A stretch of 64,000 nucleotides of DNA, from the NCBI RefSeq assembly GCF_030704535.1, contig NC_081823.1, forward strand, positions 7,446,501-7,510,500, given 5' to 3'. A program made the position numbers and the translations under genes. Below, one piece after another: positions 1-10,227 of this stretch. This DNA is from Vitis vinifera. Lineage: Eukaryota; Streptophyta; Magnoliopsida; Vitales; Vitaceae. The notes under the pieces are model-generated. The model did no database searches. It saw nothing but the letters and a program-made list of their open reading frames with translations, and had not been told where the DNA came from. Every line of letters starts with the position of its first letter. Position 1 is the first letter of the stretch.

Positions 1-392
1 ACAAATATTACTTTACGTGTCACTGACTCAACCCCAGAAGTATCCACCAAAGATCTCTTTTTTAATCATAAGGCTTAATTAATAATTTAGTAAATTTAAT
101 AATCATTTTTTTACAGATAATTCTTCATGGGAAACTCATGAAATGACATGTGAACTGTTTTGTGAATTGGGTATAGATTGATTATCTATAATTATAACCG
201 AGGAAGCATGGAAACCCAGATTCAAACCGACATGCCACGTCCCTCCAACTTCTTTAATGGTACGTGTGGTCACTTTATATTGACTCTCAAGCACCAGGAC
301 AGACAGAGCCAAGTTGCATTCACATTACAAATCATTCAATCAGATCAGCAAATGGGCAATCAATATACCTCAAAGGTTCCTTTTTCTCCATC

Positions 393-400
393 TATAAATA
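393..400 (+). promoter_or_regulatory. TATA box of first Gly/His-rich gene
   Basis: TATAAATA lies 99 bases before the ATG at 492, a normal plant distance once a short 5' leader is allowed for. The second gene of the array has the same motif at 2858-2864, 95 bases before its ATG, followed in both by a conserved leader that includes a run of CACTCATCCATCC. Confidence 0.75.
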
Positions 401-491
401 GGGGTTACTCACACTTCACTCATCCATCCCTCCAGCAAACAAGCTTCTTTTGAGTCTCTCATTGCTTCCCAGTTTTCATTCCCCTAAAGTA

Positions 492-882
492 ATGGCTTAC
501 TCCAAGACGTTTCTCCTTCTGGGTCTTCTATTCGCTGTTGTCCTTATCCTCTCCTCTGAGGTGTCGGCCAGAGAGCTAGCCGAGGCTGCACATACCCGTG
601 AGTTTCCCACTTTTTTTTACACACTTGTTATATCAATTTACAGCTGATGTACTGTGACTAATTCAACTAATCCAATTTTTTTTTTTTGTTCTAATGACAG
701 AAGGGAGTGTGGAAGACGCTAAGTCCTGGGGACATGGGCATGGCCATGGACATGAACACGAGCATGGCCACTGGGGACATGAACATGGGCACGGCCATGG
801 GCATGGGCATGGGCATGGACACCACGGCCATGGTGGTGCTGGTGAGACTGTGGAGAATGAAACTGAAGCTGGCGAGAATTAG
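492..882 (+). CDS. Secreted Gly/His-rich protein (CORA/GRP-like), copy 1
   Basis: Two exons, 492-597 and 701-882, with a 103-base GT-AG intron in phase 1, give a 95-residue protein. Residues 1 to about 26 form a signal peptide (hydrophobic core LLLGLLFAVVLILSS, cleavage probably after VSA). A short spacer with RELAEAA follows, then from about residue 45 a block of HG dipeptides with HE and HW variants, then an acidic tail ending in EAGEN. Signal peptide and spacer match the plant glycine-rich proteins annotated as CORA or GRP3-like, which are secreted and often induced by stress or ABA. The HG block could bind Zn, Cu or Ni; that is inference. The start is fixed by the signal peptide and the upstream TATA box. 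The 3' region (about 883-1050) is conserved with copies 2 and 4. Structure is certain; function is not. Confidence 0.9.
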
Positions 883-1669
883 ATAGCATTTCTAGCTGCT
901 GTATTTTCACGCCCATGGGTGGAAGTAGGTTGTGTGGTTTATGTGAGTTTGTATGTGAATAAGGCATGTGCTTGTCAGTGGTTGCCACCAATGTTCCTCT
1001 AGGAAGATGGTTGTGTTGCTTTGACAAGATGTTAAAGCATGTGTGAAACTTGCAGATGTCAACTTAATTATTGTCCTGAAATTAGAACTTTTTCCAAGTC
1101 CTTTGTCTCTATAAGCAAAGTAAGCAAAATAAGTAAGGTAAAAGCAGAAAGATCAAACAGGATTTCTCTGCATAATTAAGTATCTCCATTGATCTTTTTT
1201 AAATGAAGACTAAATATTTGTGGGTTCAGACCTCTTTACAGGTATTTGTGGGTTCTTGATTTCATTGTTCCATATGCTCTTACTTCTCATTGAAAAAAAG
1301 TTTTAAGTTAAATTGATAATTAAATAATAAGTTTTAAGATAATAGAATTTAATTTAAAATTAATGATCTTAAATCATTAAATATTAAGCATGACCATATT
1401 AATCCCACCAAACAAAGTAGTTGGCCATATATGATTTGCGTTTACCCATAATTGAATATTGATTAAATCATGTTTAATATAGTGAAATACGTAGATAGAA
1501 ATGAACAAGTATAGTGATACAGCTTTGTTCTAATAGACATAACAAGGAAATGAATACAAATAGTATTTTCACCATCATATTGTACAAAATCAAATACGTG
1601 GGAGAATCCATCCAAAGGAGCAACACAACAGAGTTAGCGATAAGCTTGAAGAACACTTGTAAAGTTGGT
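883..1669. other. 3' UTR of copy 1, then AT-rich spacer
   Basis: About 883-1050 aligns by eye with the sequence after copies 2 and 4 (shared words such as AATAAGGCATGTG and GAAGATGGTTG), so it is probably the 3' UTR. The rest is AT-rich, with nothing recognised. Confidence 0.5.
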
Positions 1670-1965
1670 GGACATAAGGACAAATATAAGATGACGTGAG
1701 AGGGGACATCATCATTTTTGTATCTGTCACGTGAGTAAAGTCGAGTCATAAAGAATGCTGCCCAATAGATGTAGGGCACCAGCCCATAAACTGCATGCAT
1801 ATGAAGTTGAATGTTAAAGCTCAACCCCAGCACCTATCAGCTATGGGTCGGTCACTCAATTTTTTGGGACTGGGTGAAGTGAGCAGGGACGTATGCGATG
1901 CATAGGACATGGTTGGATATTAATTTGCATGAAATTTTTGAGCTCCAAGCCTGCAACTTGATATG
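1670..1965. repeat. Recurrent spacer block B, copy 1
   Basis: This stretch recurs at about 4605-4885 and 7590-7835. Shared words include GACGTGAGAG, TGTAGGGC, GAGCAGGGACG and GGTCACTCA. No copy has a long open frame. The block lies between members of the Gly/His-rich array and marks the duplicated unit. It may be a distal promoter or plain duplicated spacer. Confidence 0.65.
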
Positions 1966-2259
1966 GTAATATGTAAACACTGAAAAGGAAATGTTAAACT
2001 AACATATGATAATTACCAAGCAAAAGATTTGGACCGTTTAAGAGGAGACTAAAAATATGTATGTGCAATTCCCTGATTGATGATATCTTTATAATAGGTA
2101 TCGAAAATGGTAACTACGTAGATCCAAAGAATTAGGATTAGAGATGGCATTACGGCAACTTAGCTTTATCCTTGCCCACTTCATTTTGCAGTACTCTACA
2201 GAGAAGAACAAATTAAGCTGGTCCTATCCTACATCGACATGGTATTCGGGCCACTACCC

Positions 2260-2600
2260 CATGTAATAGCATATTTTGTCCAGATGGCAAATTTTGATGG
2301 CTTACAAGAATTTGTGAAACTTCTTTTGTGGCTGCTATTGCGGGAAATTAATCAAATGGGAGCATTGTGGGCTGTCTGAGTATAGTTTTTCTACATTTCC
2401 TTTTCTACACTTGTATCCAAAAATCACCTTCTCTGGTATCCTTCTATTTGAGGACTCCCGAGTACTTTTTCTTCTTTCCCAACACCTTATCCCTTTCTCA
2501 ACATTAAAAGCCATAGTCTGGAGTTCATCAGGGTTGAAACCCTCCAAGTTTTGCAACCCCACAAAGAGGGGGAGCTTGCAAATCACAAGACTATTATTTG
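2260..2600. repeat. Recurrent upstream block A, copy 1
   Basis: About 350-700 bases before the ATG of copy 2. It resembles about 8510-8780 (before copy 4) and about 12415-12780 (before the last relic). The clearest shared words are around AAACTTCTTTTGTGGC and GTGGGCTGTCTG. I read it as part of the duplicated unit upstream of each gene. Confidence 0.5.
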
Positions 2601-2857
2601 TTAGATTAATTAAAGCTGATGAATTTTAACATGTTTTGTGATTTGGGTGTAGATTAATTATATGAAGGAGGCATCAAAAGTAACAGGTTGAAACAAACCG
2701 ACAAGCCACGTCTCTAGAATTTCTTTAATGGTATGGTTAGACAAAATCTTCACTCTGACACACCAAGATGAGAACGTGTACCCATTCACAATAGGAATCA
2801 TTCAATCGCGTCAGAAAATGGACAATCAGTCTCTCTGAAGCTCTCCCTTTTTCCATC

Positions 2858-2864
2858 TATAAAT
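2858..2864 (+). promoter_or_regulatory. TATA box of second Gly/His-rich gene
   Basis: TATAAAT lies 95 bases before the ATG at 2953, in a promoter that can be aligned by eye with that of copy 1 from about 2640 onward. Confidence 0.7.
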
Positions 2865-2952
2865 GCGGGTTACTCCCACTGCACTCACTCATCCATCCCT
2901 TGAGCAAACAATCTTCTTGTGAGTTTTTTTCAGTCTTCGTTCCCCCAACAAA

Positions 2953-3479
2953 ATGGCATACTCCAAGGTTTTTCTCCTTCTTGGCCTTCTGTGTTCTGTC
3001 GTTCTTGTCCTCTCCTCTGAGGTGTCAGCCAGAGAGCTAGCTGAGGCTGCTCAAACCCGTGAGTTCCCCACTCTTTTAGACACTTTGTATGCATCACTTG
3101 CTACTATGCACATTCTCTTGAGCTGCACAATAGCACATGCCAGTCAATGGTGTTTTTGCTCTAACTGATAGATTAACAAATAAGCAAAGTACCTTTCTAA
3201 TTATAATTAAACCATGGATATATCTTGGAGAATTTCCTCACCACTCCTTAGCAGAATCAATACCGTGACTAACTAATAACGCCCGGCCTTTTTTTACTCT
3301 TTCTAATGGTAGAAGGGAGTGTGGAAGAAGCTAAACACTGGGGACATGGACACGGGCATGGACACTGGGGACATGGACATGGGCATGGTCATGGCCACAG
3401 GCATGGACACCATGGCAAACCCGGACATGGTGGTGCTGCTGAGACAGAGGAAAATGAAAGTGAAGCAGGCGAGAATTAG
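2953..3479 (+). CDS. Secreted Gly/His-rich protein (CORA/GRP-like), copy 2
   Basis: Exons 2953-3058 and 3313-3479 are joined across a 254-base GT-AG intron in the same phase and place as in copy 1. The product has 90 residues: a signal peptide nearly identical to copy 1, RELAEAAQTQGSVEEAK, an HG block broken by single W, R and K residues, then a GHGGAAETEENESEAGEN tail. The HG block is shorter and less regular than in copy 1, as expected from slippage in the repeat. Same inferred role: a secreted, possibly metal-binding or cell-wall protein. It lies in tandem with copy 1 and the pseudogene at 4018, all on one strand, each with its own promoter. It looks intact. Confidence 0.9.
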
Positions 3480-4017
3480 GCAGAAGCACTTCTAGCTGCT
3501 GTATGTGCACGCATACACCGTGCAAATAAGGTTGTGTAATTTACGTAAGTTAGTGTGTCAATAAGGCATGTGTGATCAGTGGTTGCCACTAGAGTCCCTA
3601 AGTAAGATGGATGCATGGGTTTGCCAAAAATATTAAAGAATCATTATGTTAGTTTATTAGCCTGAAATGAGAACTTTCTCAGGGCTCCTTTGCATCTGTT
3701 TTTGGCTTTTAATACCAAGAAAAAAGTTAATGAAGCAGAAAGAATATGGAAATTCAACTTAACCAATTTGCCACGTCTCTAAATTTTCTCCATTTTCTTC
3801 CTTGACATGACTCAAACATATGAGAGAAAACGTTGATTAATTCTCTTTCACATGTAGCTAAGGACTTGGCGTAATCTCAATGGAATATTCCAATTCACTA
3901 GATACCTCTAAAATTAACACTTCCGAATCAATCATGTGAACCCACCGGACGGTCTCTTACTCTCCCAGTCAATACAAATCATTTTAGCAGTCTTTTACCT
4001 TATTTTATGTTTTGAAA
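3480..4017. other. 3' UTR of copy 2 and promoter of the pseudogene
   Basis: About 3480-3660 resembles the 3' UTR of copy 1. About 3770-4010 keeps traces of the family promoter (CCACGTCTCTAAATTT, GACATGAC). No gene is seen. Confidence 0.45.
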
Positions 4018-4330
4018 ATGGCTTTCTCTAAAGCTTCTCTTCCTCTTGGCCTTATGATTGGTGTTGTGTGTTCATCATCTCCTTTGGGTTTTCAGCTTGG
4101 GAGTTAGCTGATGCAGCAGCCCAAACTTAAAGAATCTCTATGAATTGTTTTTTTCAACAGGCTCAATGATATCCTTTTATATATAATTTAACATTTTATT
4201 TTTAAATCATGAAACTCTGAAGGATGCCAATTAGTATGGTGGATATGGACATGGCTACCGGCACCATGGCCAACCTGGTCATGGTGGTGCTGGAGAGGAG
4301 ATGGCAGATGAACCAGAAGGTCGCAGTTAG
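4018..4330 (+). pseudogene. Gly/His-rich gene, copy 3 (pseudogene)
   Basis: The ATG at 4018 begins MAFSKASLPLGL, clearly the family signal peptide. The frame then shifts near 4069, after which FSAWELADAAAQT can be read in another frame, where RELAEAAQT is expected. The donor GT after that point is gone (CAAACTTAAAG replaces CAAACCCGTGAG). The second-exon homology begins near 4212. A TAG stands where the family has a Trp codon, and after it come YGGYGHGYRHHG and a GHGGAGEE tail with a stop at 4328-4330. The HG block is very short. With a frameshift, a lost donor and an internal stop, this is a dead copy of a host gene. Confidence 0.85.
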
Positions 4331-4604
4331 ATTGTTCATCCTTATTGGTACAGTACAACAACATGGGGTGGATGATTCAGCATAGCTGGGCTTTATCTCT
4401 GTGTTTTCTCATGTTGTTTCTAACCCTTTGTGCAATATATTTGAGTGCATATCAGCGCATGATATATGCAAAATAATCAAAGTAAATGTTGCTGCTTGTG
4501 AGCGTCTCTTGTCAAAGTATATATAAGAAAATATATACTTGAATAGAGATTAGTTAGTGAGAATCAAGTTTGAAAAAGAATTATGAGGTTGTTTGATGTG
4601 AGGA

Positions 4605-4885
4605 CAAATGAAAGAACAATGACGTGAGAGGTGACGCAACCATAAGCATGATATATACTATAGGGCTTAGGATGCATCCCCATGTAGAAATGTAGGGCCC
4701 CAAGTCCCTGAGTTGCATGTGAGGTTTAACTTAGAGCTCAAAGCCAAGAGCCATCACGCTCACCCTTGGGTCACTCAGCGGTATTCTCTTCAGGACTTCG
4801 TGACGTGAGGAGGGACGTATGCAATGTACATGATTGGTCGAAGAATTTTGTTATCCAAGAGATCATTCTGAAGAATATCTTTGAA
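4605..4885. repeat. Recurrent spacer block B, copy 2
   Basis: Matches the block at 1670-1965, here starting about 280 bases after the pseudogene. Shared words include ATGACGTGAGAGG, AGAAATGTAGGGC, GGGTCACTCA and AGGGACGTATGC. Confidence 0.65.
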
Positions 4886-4949
4886 CCACGATATGACATG
4901 CTAATATCATTGAAGTTAAATCAGCAACTTTCTAAAAATATTGGTAAAA

Positions 4950-6189
4950 AAAAAAAAAAAAGTTAAAATGATCATAAAATTTTCAATTTATTTCCATAAA
5001 AAGATCATTTAAAAGCTTATTTAATAATTCTTATAATTTTTTTAATAAAATTTGAGATTTTTTTTCTTCCAAATAAGTATAAAATCTTTTGAAAGTGATG
5101 AAATATTTTACTTAGAAATTATCTATTATATAAAAATATGTCTAACATAATAAATGTCTTGATATCTAAACTTTTAATGAAATGATGTATCGATTAAGAA
5201 TTTGATATTTATCATTCTCTAAAGTTCAAATGATCATGAAAAATTTTGAAATTTTCAAATGATGGAAGAGAATATACCATGAAAAAATTATTTAACAAAA
5301 TATAAAATACAAAATGATAAAAAAAAAAAATTATAAGATGGAAAAAAATTCAGATAAGGTTAGTATATAAGAAACAAAGTGATAAAAATAGAATAAAAGA
5401 AAACAATAAATAAAGGTGTTATTATATTTCCTCTTTAATTTTATTTAACTTAACAAAGTAAAGATTAATTTCACTCATTTAGATTAAGTATATTAAGTTG
5501 TTGATGTTTGGATTAAATATACTTAGTTATTATTAACCTAACATTTGGGTAAATAAGGAAATACAAATAAATGAAATAACAAATAAATAGGATTACAAAA
5601 TGTATTTGATGAAATTTCAAATTTATGATGATTATGTATAATTCAAACCTTAAGAGAGGAGAGTGAAATTAATTTTATAAAATAGATTTATTTTTATTTT
5701 TTAAAATCTCTAGTTATATATAAGAATTTTCTTTCTTTTTTTAATTTATGGGGAATAATACATAAGATGTTTTTTTTTTCTTACATACCAATTTTATTTG
5801 TCACCTATTATGTTGAGTTGTCCGAAGTCTAATTGTATTGTATATTGGTTCCAAATCACTATCCTCTTGTCACCTAACTTGAAGTTGTACATTTACCAAA
5901 TCATCACCTAACTTAAAGTTGTACACTTAACTAATCTAACTAAAATACTTAATCCTTAATGAATACCACAATCATCTTAAAAAATCTTCTACAAAAGCTA
6001 CGAGTCTCTAGAAAGTCTCTAAAACTATACGACAGAAAACCCATGAGGCAAGAAGCTTATAAAAAGCCTTTAAATTCCTTCAAGTGAGGAAAGAGATAGA
6101 GAGTTCCATCTCCAAGCAGAACCACCTTCAAATAGTTTGAGAAAAACCTCCACATCTGAAAAAATTTGCAAAAACATAGAAAGACTATT
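4950..6189. other. AT-rich spacer
   Basis: Very AT-rich to about 5760, with no supported gene. At about 5860-5930 the phrase CACCTAACTTGAAGTTGTAC appears twice with small changes, so this part may be a remnant of a dispersed repeat. Nothing else is recognised. Confidence 0.4.
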
Positions 6190-6497
6190 GTAAGTGTTGA
6201 GACGTCATTTGTTTTTATTTTTGGCTCTGGCCAGCCGTACCACCGAACTGTACCAGACGGGGGCATCACACCCGGAATGGGCCAGGACCAGAGTGGCCTC
6301 CCTAGGATTCGAATTCAAGACTAAGGTCTTTTTGGTTGCACTTCTGGTACCATTTGAGCTACTAGCTCTTGAGTTCGAATCCTGGGGAGGCCACTCTGGT
6401 CCTGACCCATTCCGACTGTGATGCCCTCGTTTGGCACAGTTCGGTGGTACGACTGGTCAGAGCCAAAAATAAAAACAAATGACGTCCCAACAGTAAG
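6190..6497. mobile_element. Foldback element with long inverted repeats and 5-bp target duplication
   Basis: The element runs 6195-6492. Its arms are long inverted repeats: about 6195-6316 pairs with about 6373-6492, sharing GACGTCATTTGTTTTTATTT, GCCGTACCACCGAACTGT-like and CCAGAGTGGCCTCC-like stretches. The direct repeat GTAAG flanks it at 6190-6194 and 6493-6497. The ends are TGTTG and CAACA. Both arms carry GTTCGAATCC or its complement, like a tRNA B box. No coding frame is supported. It may be a foldback MITE, or an inverted pair of a short retroelement, since TG...CA ends with 5-bp duplications are typical of LTR-type integration. Confidence 0.8.
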
Positions 6498-6779
6498 CAC
6501 AAGAATAATGAGAAGTCACATGTCATTCAATTTTTGTTTTGCACCAAAGCAGAAGAAATAAAAGAAAACAATTTCTTGGAAGCTTCATAATCAAGGAGCT
6601 TACAAATAGCTTCTCCCAACCAAATTAAAGAGGGCAAATCCTTCTCCTCTATTGAATCCCTCTCTATATCCACTAAACAGATGAATAAAAATTCAGTTAG
6701 TCATGAAAGAATTTTAGTACCTTCATACGCTTTCTTGTAATTGTAGATCAATTTTTGTAGTTAGATAGATGAATCAAAT
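6498..6779. other. Spacer with no recognised content
   Basis: Moderately AT-rich. No open frame or family match is seen. It may continue the spacer that the foldback element entered, because both flanks have a similar composition. Confidence 0.3.
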
Positions 6780-7271
6780 GGTTCTAGTCAATTTTTAAGT
6801 GATATTTTAAGTATTTTATGCATGTATTAATTTATTCTAATTTTCATATTATATAATAAGTTATTAATTAGGACAATTGTTTTTGGTTCTAGTGAATTTT
6901 TAAGCGATACACATGTCTCCAGGAAACTGGATATCTCCAGAAAAGATTTTAAGTTCAATCCTTTTTTTTTTTCTCTCCACTCGGACCAATCCACTTACTC
7001 GGCTTCTTGTATTTAAAGTGATTCGTGTATCTACTCCAATGATACTATTGTTCCGTACCATTATGGAAGCAGATCCGGGTAAAATATGCACTTCCTCGGG
7101 AATGAAAAAAAATCGATCTACTTTCATTTGGTATTTTGGCTTAAATTCTTTGACTCCTCGATATTCAATCAAATCCTCTTTTTTAACGATTGAATGCGCC
7201 TCTATAGTCCCATATTTAGTATTAGTTTATTCTAATTTTCCTATTATACACTAAATTATTAGGATAATTGA
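6780..7271. repeat. Local duplication enclosing plastid filler DNA
   Basis: A segment at 6780-6879 begins GGTTCTAGTCAATTTTTAAG and ends GGACAATTG. A second copy begins at 6885 with GGTTCTAGTGAATTTTTAAG and resumes at about 7221 with ATTAGTTTATTCTAATTTTC, ending GGATAATTG near 7271. The plastid rpoC2 piece sits inside the second copy in place of roughly 20 bases. Confidence 0.7.
6914..7220 (-). pseudogene. rpoC2: Nuclear plastid DNA (NUPT): rpoC2 fragment
   Basis: On the minus strand, from about 7220 down to 6914, one open frame reads [20 protein letters not shown], then [34 protein letters not shown] and [15 protein letters not shown]. This is an internal part of the beta'' subunit of the plastid-encoded RNA polymerase, recognised from the family. 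About 100 of the roughly 1,400 residues are present, with no start and no stop of its own, so it is not a gene here. The frame is still open, so the transfer is fairly young. The base composition is less AT-rich than the flanks. Confidence 0.9.
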
Positions 7272-7589
7272 TTTTATGAATAGGAGTAAAGGCAATTATT
7301 GTATTTTGTGGGATCATTTTGCATACTCTTTTATTATAGTGAAAAATAGTAAAGTGTACGTAACTCTTATTAAGAGGAAACCGCTATAAGTCCTATCTAT
7401 GCTTTACCTATTCCATGCATGACCCACATACCCATTCTCAATCCTTCATGTGGGATCGAATTTAATCATAGCAGTTGGCAAGAAAAATAATTCTCTCTAA
7501 CCTCTTTGTTATAAGGTTACATTAATGACACAATAGAGTGCTTCAATTAGTTTTTCTTTAACAATCCATTAACGTATCGACATGAATAA
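7272..7589. other. Spacer with no recognised content
   Basis: AT-rich. No open frame or repeat family is recognised here. Confidence 0.3.
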
Positions 7590-7835
7590 GGATCAATGGA
7601 AGAGATGTGAGCAGGGACGCAACCATAATATAGGAATTAGAATCTAGTACCTAATTAAGCCTTTGAAATGAATGCAAGTTAAGGATAATTTAAGTTCAAA
7701 TTAACCCAGCCAAGGCCTATCTCCTATGGGTTACTCAATACCATTATTTGGGATATATGCAATATCATTTCCTGATCATTGAAGGAATTCTGTAATCAAA
7801 GATATTATGATGATATTTTTGAACTGCAATAGGAT
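7590..7835. repeat. Recurrent spacer block B, copy 3
   Basis: Shares GAGCAGGGACG, CTATGGGTTACTCA and neighbouring words, in the same order, with 1670-1965 and 4605-4885. No gene copy is left just before it. One may have been lost where the foldback element and plastid DNA now lie. Confidence 0.55.
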
Positions 7836-7884
7836 AAAGTAATGTCATATTGTGGAGAATTTTGAATTAATGCGTGCAAGCTTA

Positions 7885-8270
7885 GTGATGTTTGATAATT
7901 GTTTTTTAAAACAGTTTTAAAAAACAGTTGTTAAGAATAATTTTTTAAAATTGTTTTTTAAAGTTCTGTGGAATAAAAGTTTGTTTGAAAATTTAAAATG
8001 TTTTTAACTTGTTTTTAATATTTTAAACATGTTTTAAAAATAATTTTTATATATAATACTTTATTTTTAATTATTCTATATATTTGTATATTTATTATTT
8101 TTAAATAATTCTTAAAAAATAAGGGAAAATAAAAAAATAATTAAAAGATATTTTTTGAAAATACCATATTTTATATTTTTAATTAAAATAAAAAATAAAA
8201 AATGGTTTTTAGTTATTAAAAATATTTTTTTTTAAAAGAAAAATTATTTTTGAAAACAATTATTTATAAG
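7885..8270. mobile_element. AT-rich MITE
   Basis: Non-coding and very AT-rich. It has a characteristic inner order (GTTCTGTGGAATAAAAGT, TTTAAAATGTTTTTAA, TTATTTTTAATTATTCTA, AAAGATATTTTTTGAAAA) and weak inverted ends near AATAATTGTTTT. The same order recurs at about 32160-32400 (inverted), 32410-32770, 32775-33142, 40965-41335 and 61264-61660, which marks a dispersed DNA transposon family. Confidence 0.6.
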
Positions 8271-8509
8271 CAGAAAGAAAAAAAAATATGTTTTTTTAGT
8301 GTTCCACTATCAAAATTCTAACTATATATATACATATGTTTGACCTCCCTAAATATCGAAATAAATGCCCACCAACAGGATATTGGTAGGTGTATATAGT
8401 ACATCTAAAAGAACAAGTAATTGAAACTTTTTTCCTTTTCCCTGATTTACTCTCTCTTTCTCTCGCCTTCCATTATGAACTTTTGAAATAGGTTTTTGAG
8501 AGAGCTAAG

Positions 8510-8780
8510 AAAATTGAATCCCACGAACGTGAGAGTCCCAACAAAAGTGACTTCTGGCAAAACCATGTGAATAAAAGCTTTACTGCTATTTTTGGTTTAT
8601 TCTTTGGAGCCTCATTCTACAGTCCACAGAAGCCCGCAAAAGTGGTTCTACACCAACATATTACTAGCAATTACCATGTGATTATGGAACCTCTTTTGTG
8701 GCAGTAAACGTATTGTGGGTTGTGAAGTATAAGTTTTTTGCTGCATCCTGGGCTTTCTGGACAGTCTCAACTCCAATATA
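8510..8780. repeat. Recurrent upstream block A, copy 2
   Basis: Aligns well with about 12415-12780. Shared words include AAAAGTGACTTC-like, TTTACTGCTATTTTTGG, TTTGGAGCCTCATTC-like and ATTACCATGTGAT. It lies about 360-630 bases before the copy 4 ATG. Confidence 0.65.
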
Positions 8781-9136
8781 TACACATAAGGTTCAACTTT
8801 AAAGGCTATAAAATAAGGTTTAAAAAGTACTTATAACGATAACTTGTTCTTAAGGTTGTACAGATTGCTTCCTACAAACATAGATACATGGGATAAATAT
8901 TTGGTGTTTATGCATAAATGGTATGGGCTCTTTAGACAAAATGTTGAGTTTTACTCATAGAAGGCAAGGGGCATTTACACTACAAATCAATCAATGGGAC
9001 CAGAATGTAGACAATCAATCTTTCAACTTCTCTTTCTATGCATATATACATAGGGGGTCTTCACGATGCTTGCACTCACCCATAAATCCCCTATCCAACA
9101 ATGTCCTTTTGAGTCTCTCCTTAGTCTCCTAAGAAA

Positions 9137-10227
9137 ATGGCTTTCTCTAAGGCTTTTGTACTCCAGGGCCTTCTCTTTGCTGTTCTTCTCATCCTCTCTA
9201 AGGTTTCAGGAAGAGAGATAGCTGAGGCTGCTCAAACCCCTGAGTTTCTCGCATTCTTAAACCTTACTTTTTGCCTTTCATCTTTGAATCTTTGCCACCA
9301 TGCATGCGCCCACATAGTCTTGATCAGCACAGCACACCCCAATGCCAGTGAATGGTGTGTAAAATGTTCACCAACTTTTCCTAGTGTCTCACAATATTTG
9401 CAAGCATTCCAGTTGAGGCTTTCTGCCAAATCAAGAGCCTCTAGTCCTGTACATCATGCCACGGAGGACATATACTTGCTCTTGATTTAAGAAACCTTTA
9501 AGAATAGGCATCGAAGAATGTTCTCTCTAAATTGCCTTTGTGACAGGTTTAGTTTCATCAGTGTTTAGTTACAACTTTTCCCCTACACATTTGAGGTTTC
9601 AGATTTTCTTGGCTGAGAAAAATCAAGTAATAGTTCAGTGAATACGAAGAAAATCTTTCTCTATAACCACACAGCGAATAACAGATGAGAATCTTGGAAT
9701 TTCCCTTGCCACTTCTCAACAGAATCAAGCACTGTGGCTGATTCAACCTTTTTTTTTTTTTTGTTTTCCTCTTTCCAGTGACAGAAGGAAGTGTAGAAGA
9801 AGCTAAGAACTGGGGACATGGATATGGACACGGGCGCTGGGGATTTGGATATGGACATGGACAAGGCCACTGGGGATTTGGACATCGACACGGCCACCGG
9901 GGACATGGACAAGGGCATGGCCATTGGGGACACGGACACGAAGGCATACCCGGACACAATGGTGCTGGTGGGAAAGTGGATTTTAGCATATTAGCCTATT
10001 TTCTTTTTGTTATTTTTCATTTTTGTTAATACCTATAGTTGGTGAGGTGTTTGTTTTTTTAGATGAGCTTTACAGCTCCATTTGCGTGAACTTCTGTGAG
10101 GTAAAGCTCTTTAGCTCCTCTGTTTTCTATCCCTGTACAACAATCAATCAAGGAAAGAGAATCAGTCAATTTCTCTCCATTTTCCCTTGTAATAGTGAAG
10201 AAGGAAACCGAAGCTGGTCAGAATTAG
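9137..10227 (+). pseudogene. Gly/His-rich gene, copy 4 (damaged or restructured)
   Basis: Exon 1 (9137-9239) encodes MAFSKAFVLQGLLFAVLLIL and REIAEAAQT, the family signal peptide and spacer. The donor is CT at 9240-9241 where copies 1 and 2 have GT, so normal splicing should fail. Exon 2 opens after CAG at 9782-9784 and encodes QGSVEEAKNW, then a block of GHG with GFGYGHG and GHW variants. The copy 1 tail does not follow directly: the frame runs on to a TAA at 10027-10029. The family tail reappears at 10196-10227 (KKETEAGQN, stop). The gap 9968-10195 begins GT, ends AG after a pyrimidine run, and joining across it keeps the frame, so it may be a new intron. Promoter and 3' UTR are conserved. 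It may be dead, or expressed with another donor. Confidence 0.6.

Noticed and set aside
719-1027. Antisense frame with His/Ala/Val repeats over copy 1 (also 3331-3525 and 9558-9989)
   Set aside because: The complement of a GGNCAY repeat is open by composition. No promoter or start context of its own; the sense frame has signal peptide and splice sites.
6340-6390. A tRNA gene (GTTCGAATCC resembles a B box)
   Set aside because: No cloverleaf can be drawn; the A-box-like word lies on the other strand and the T-arm stem does not pair. Part of the foldback element.
6914-7220. A functional RNA polymerase subunit gene
   Set aside because: Only an internal part of rpoC2, without start, stop or the rest of the protein. 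Plastid DNA in the nucleus.
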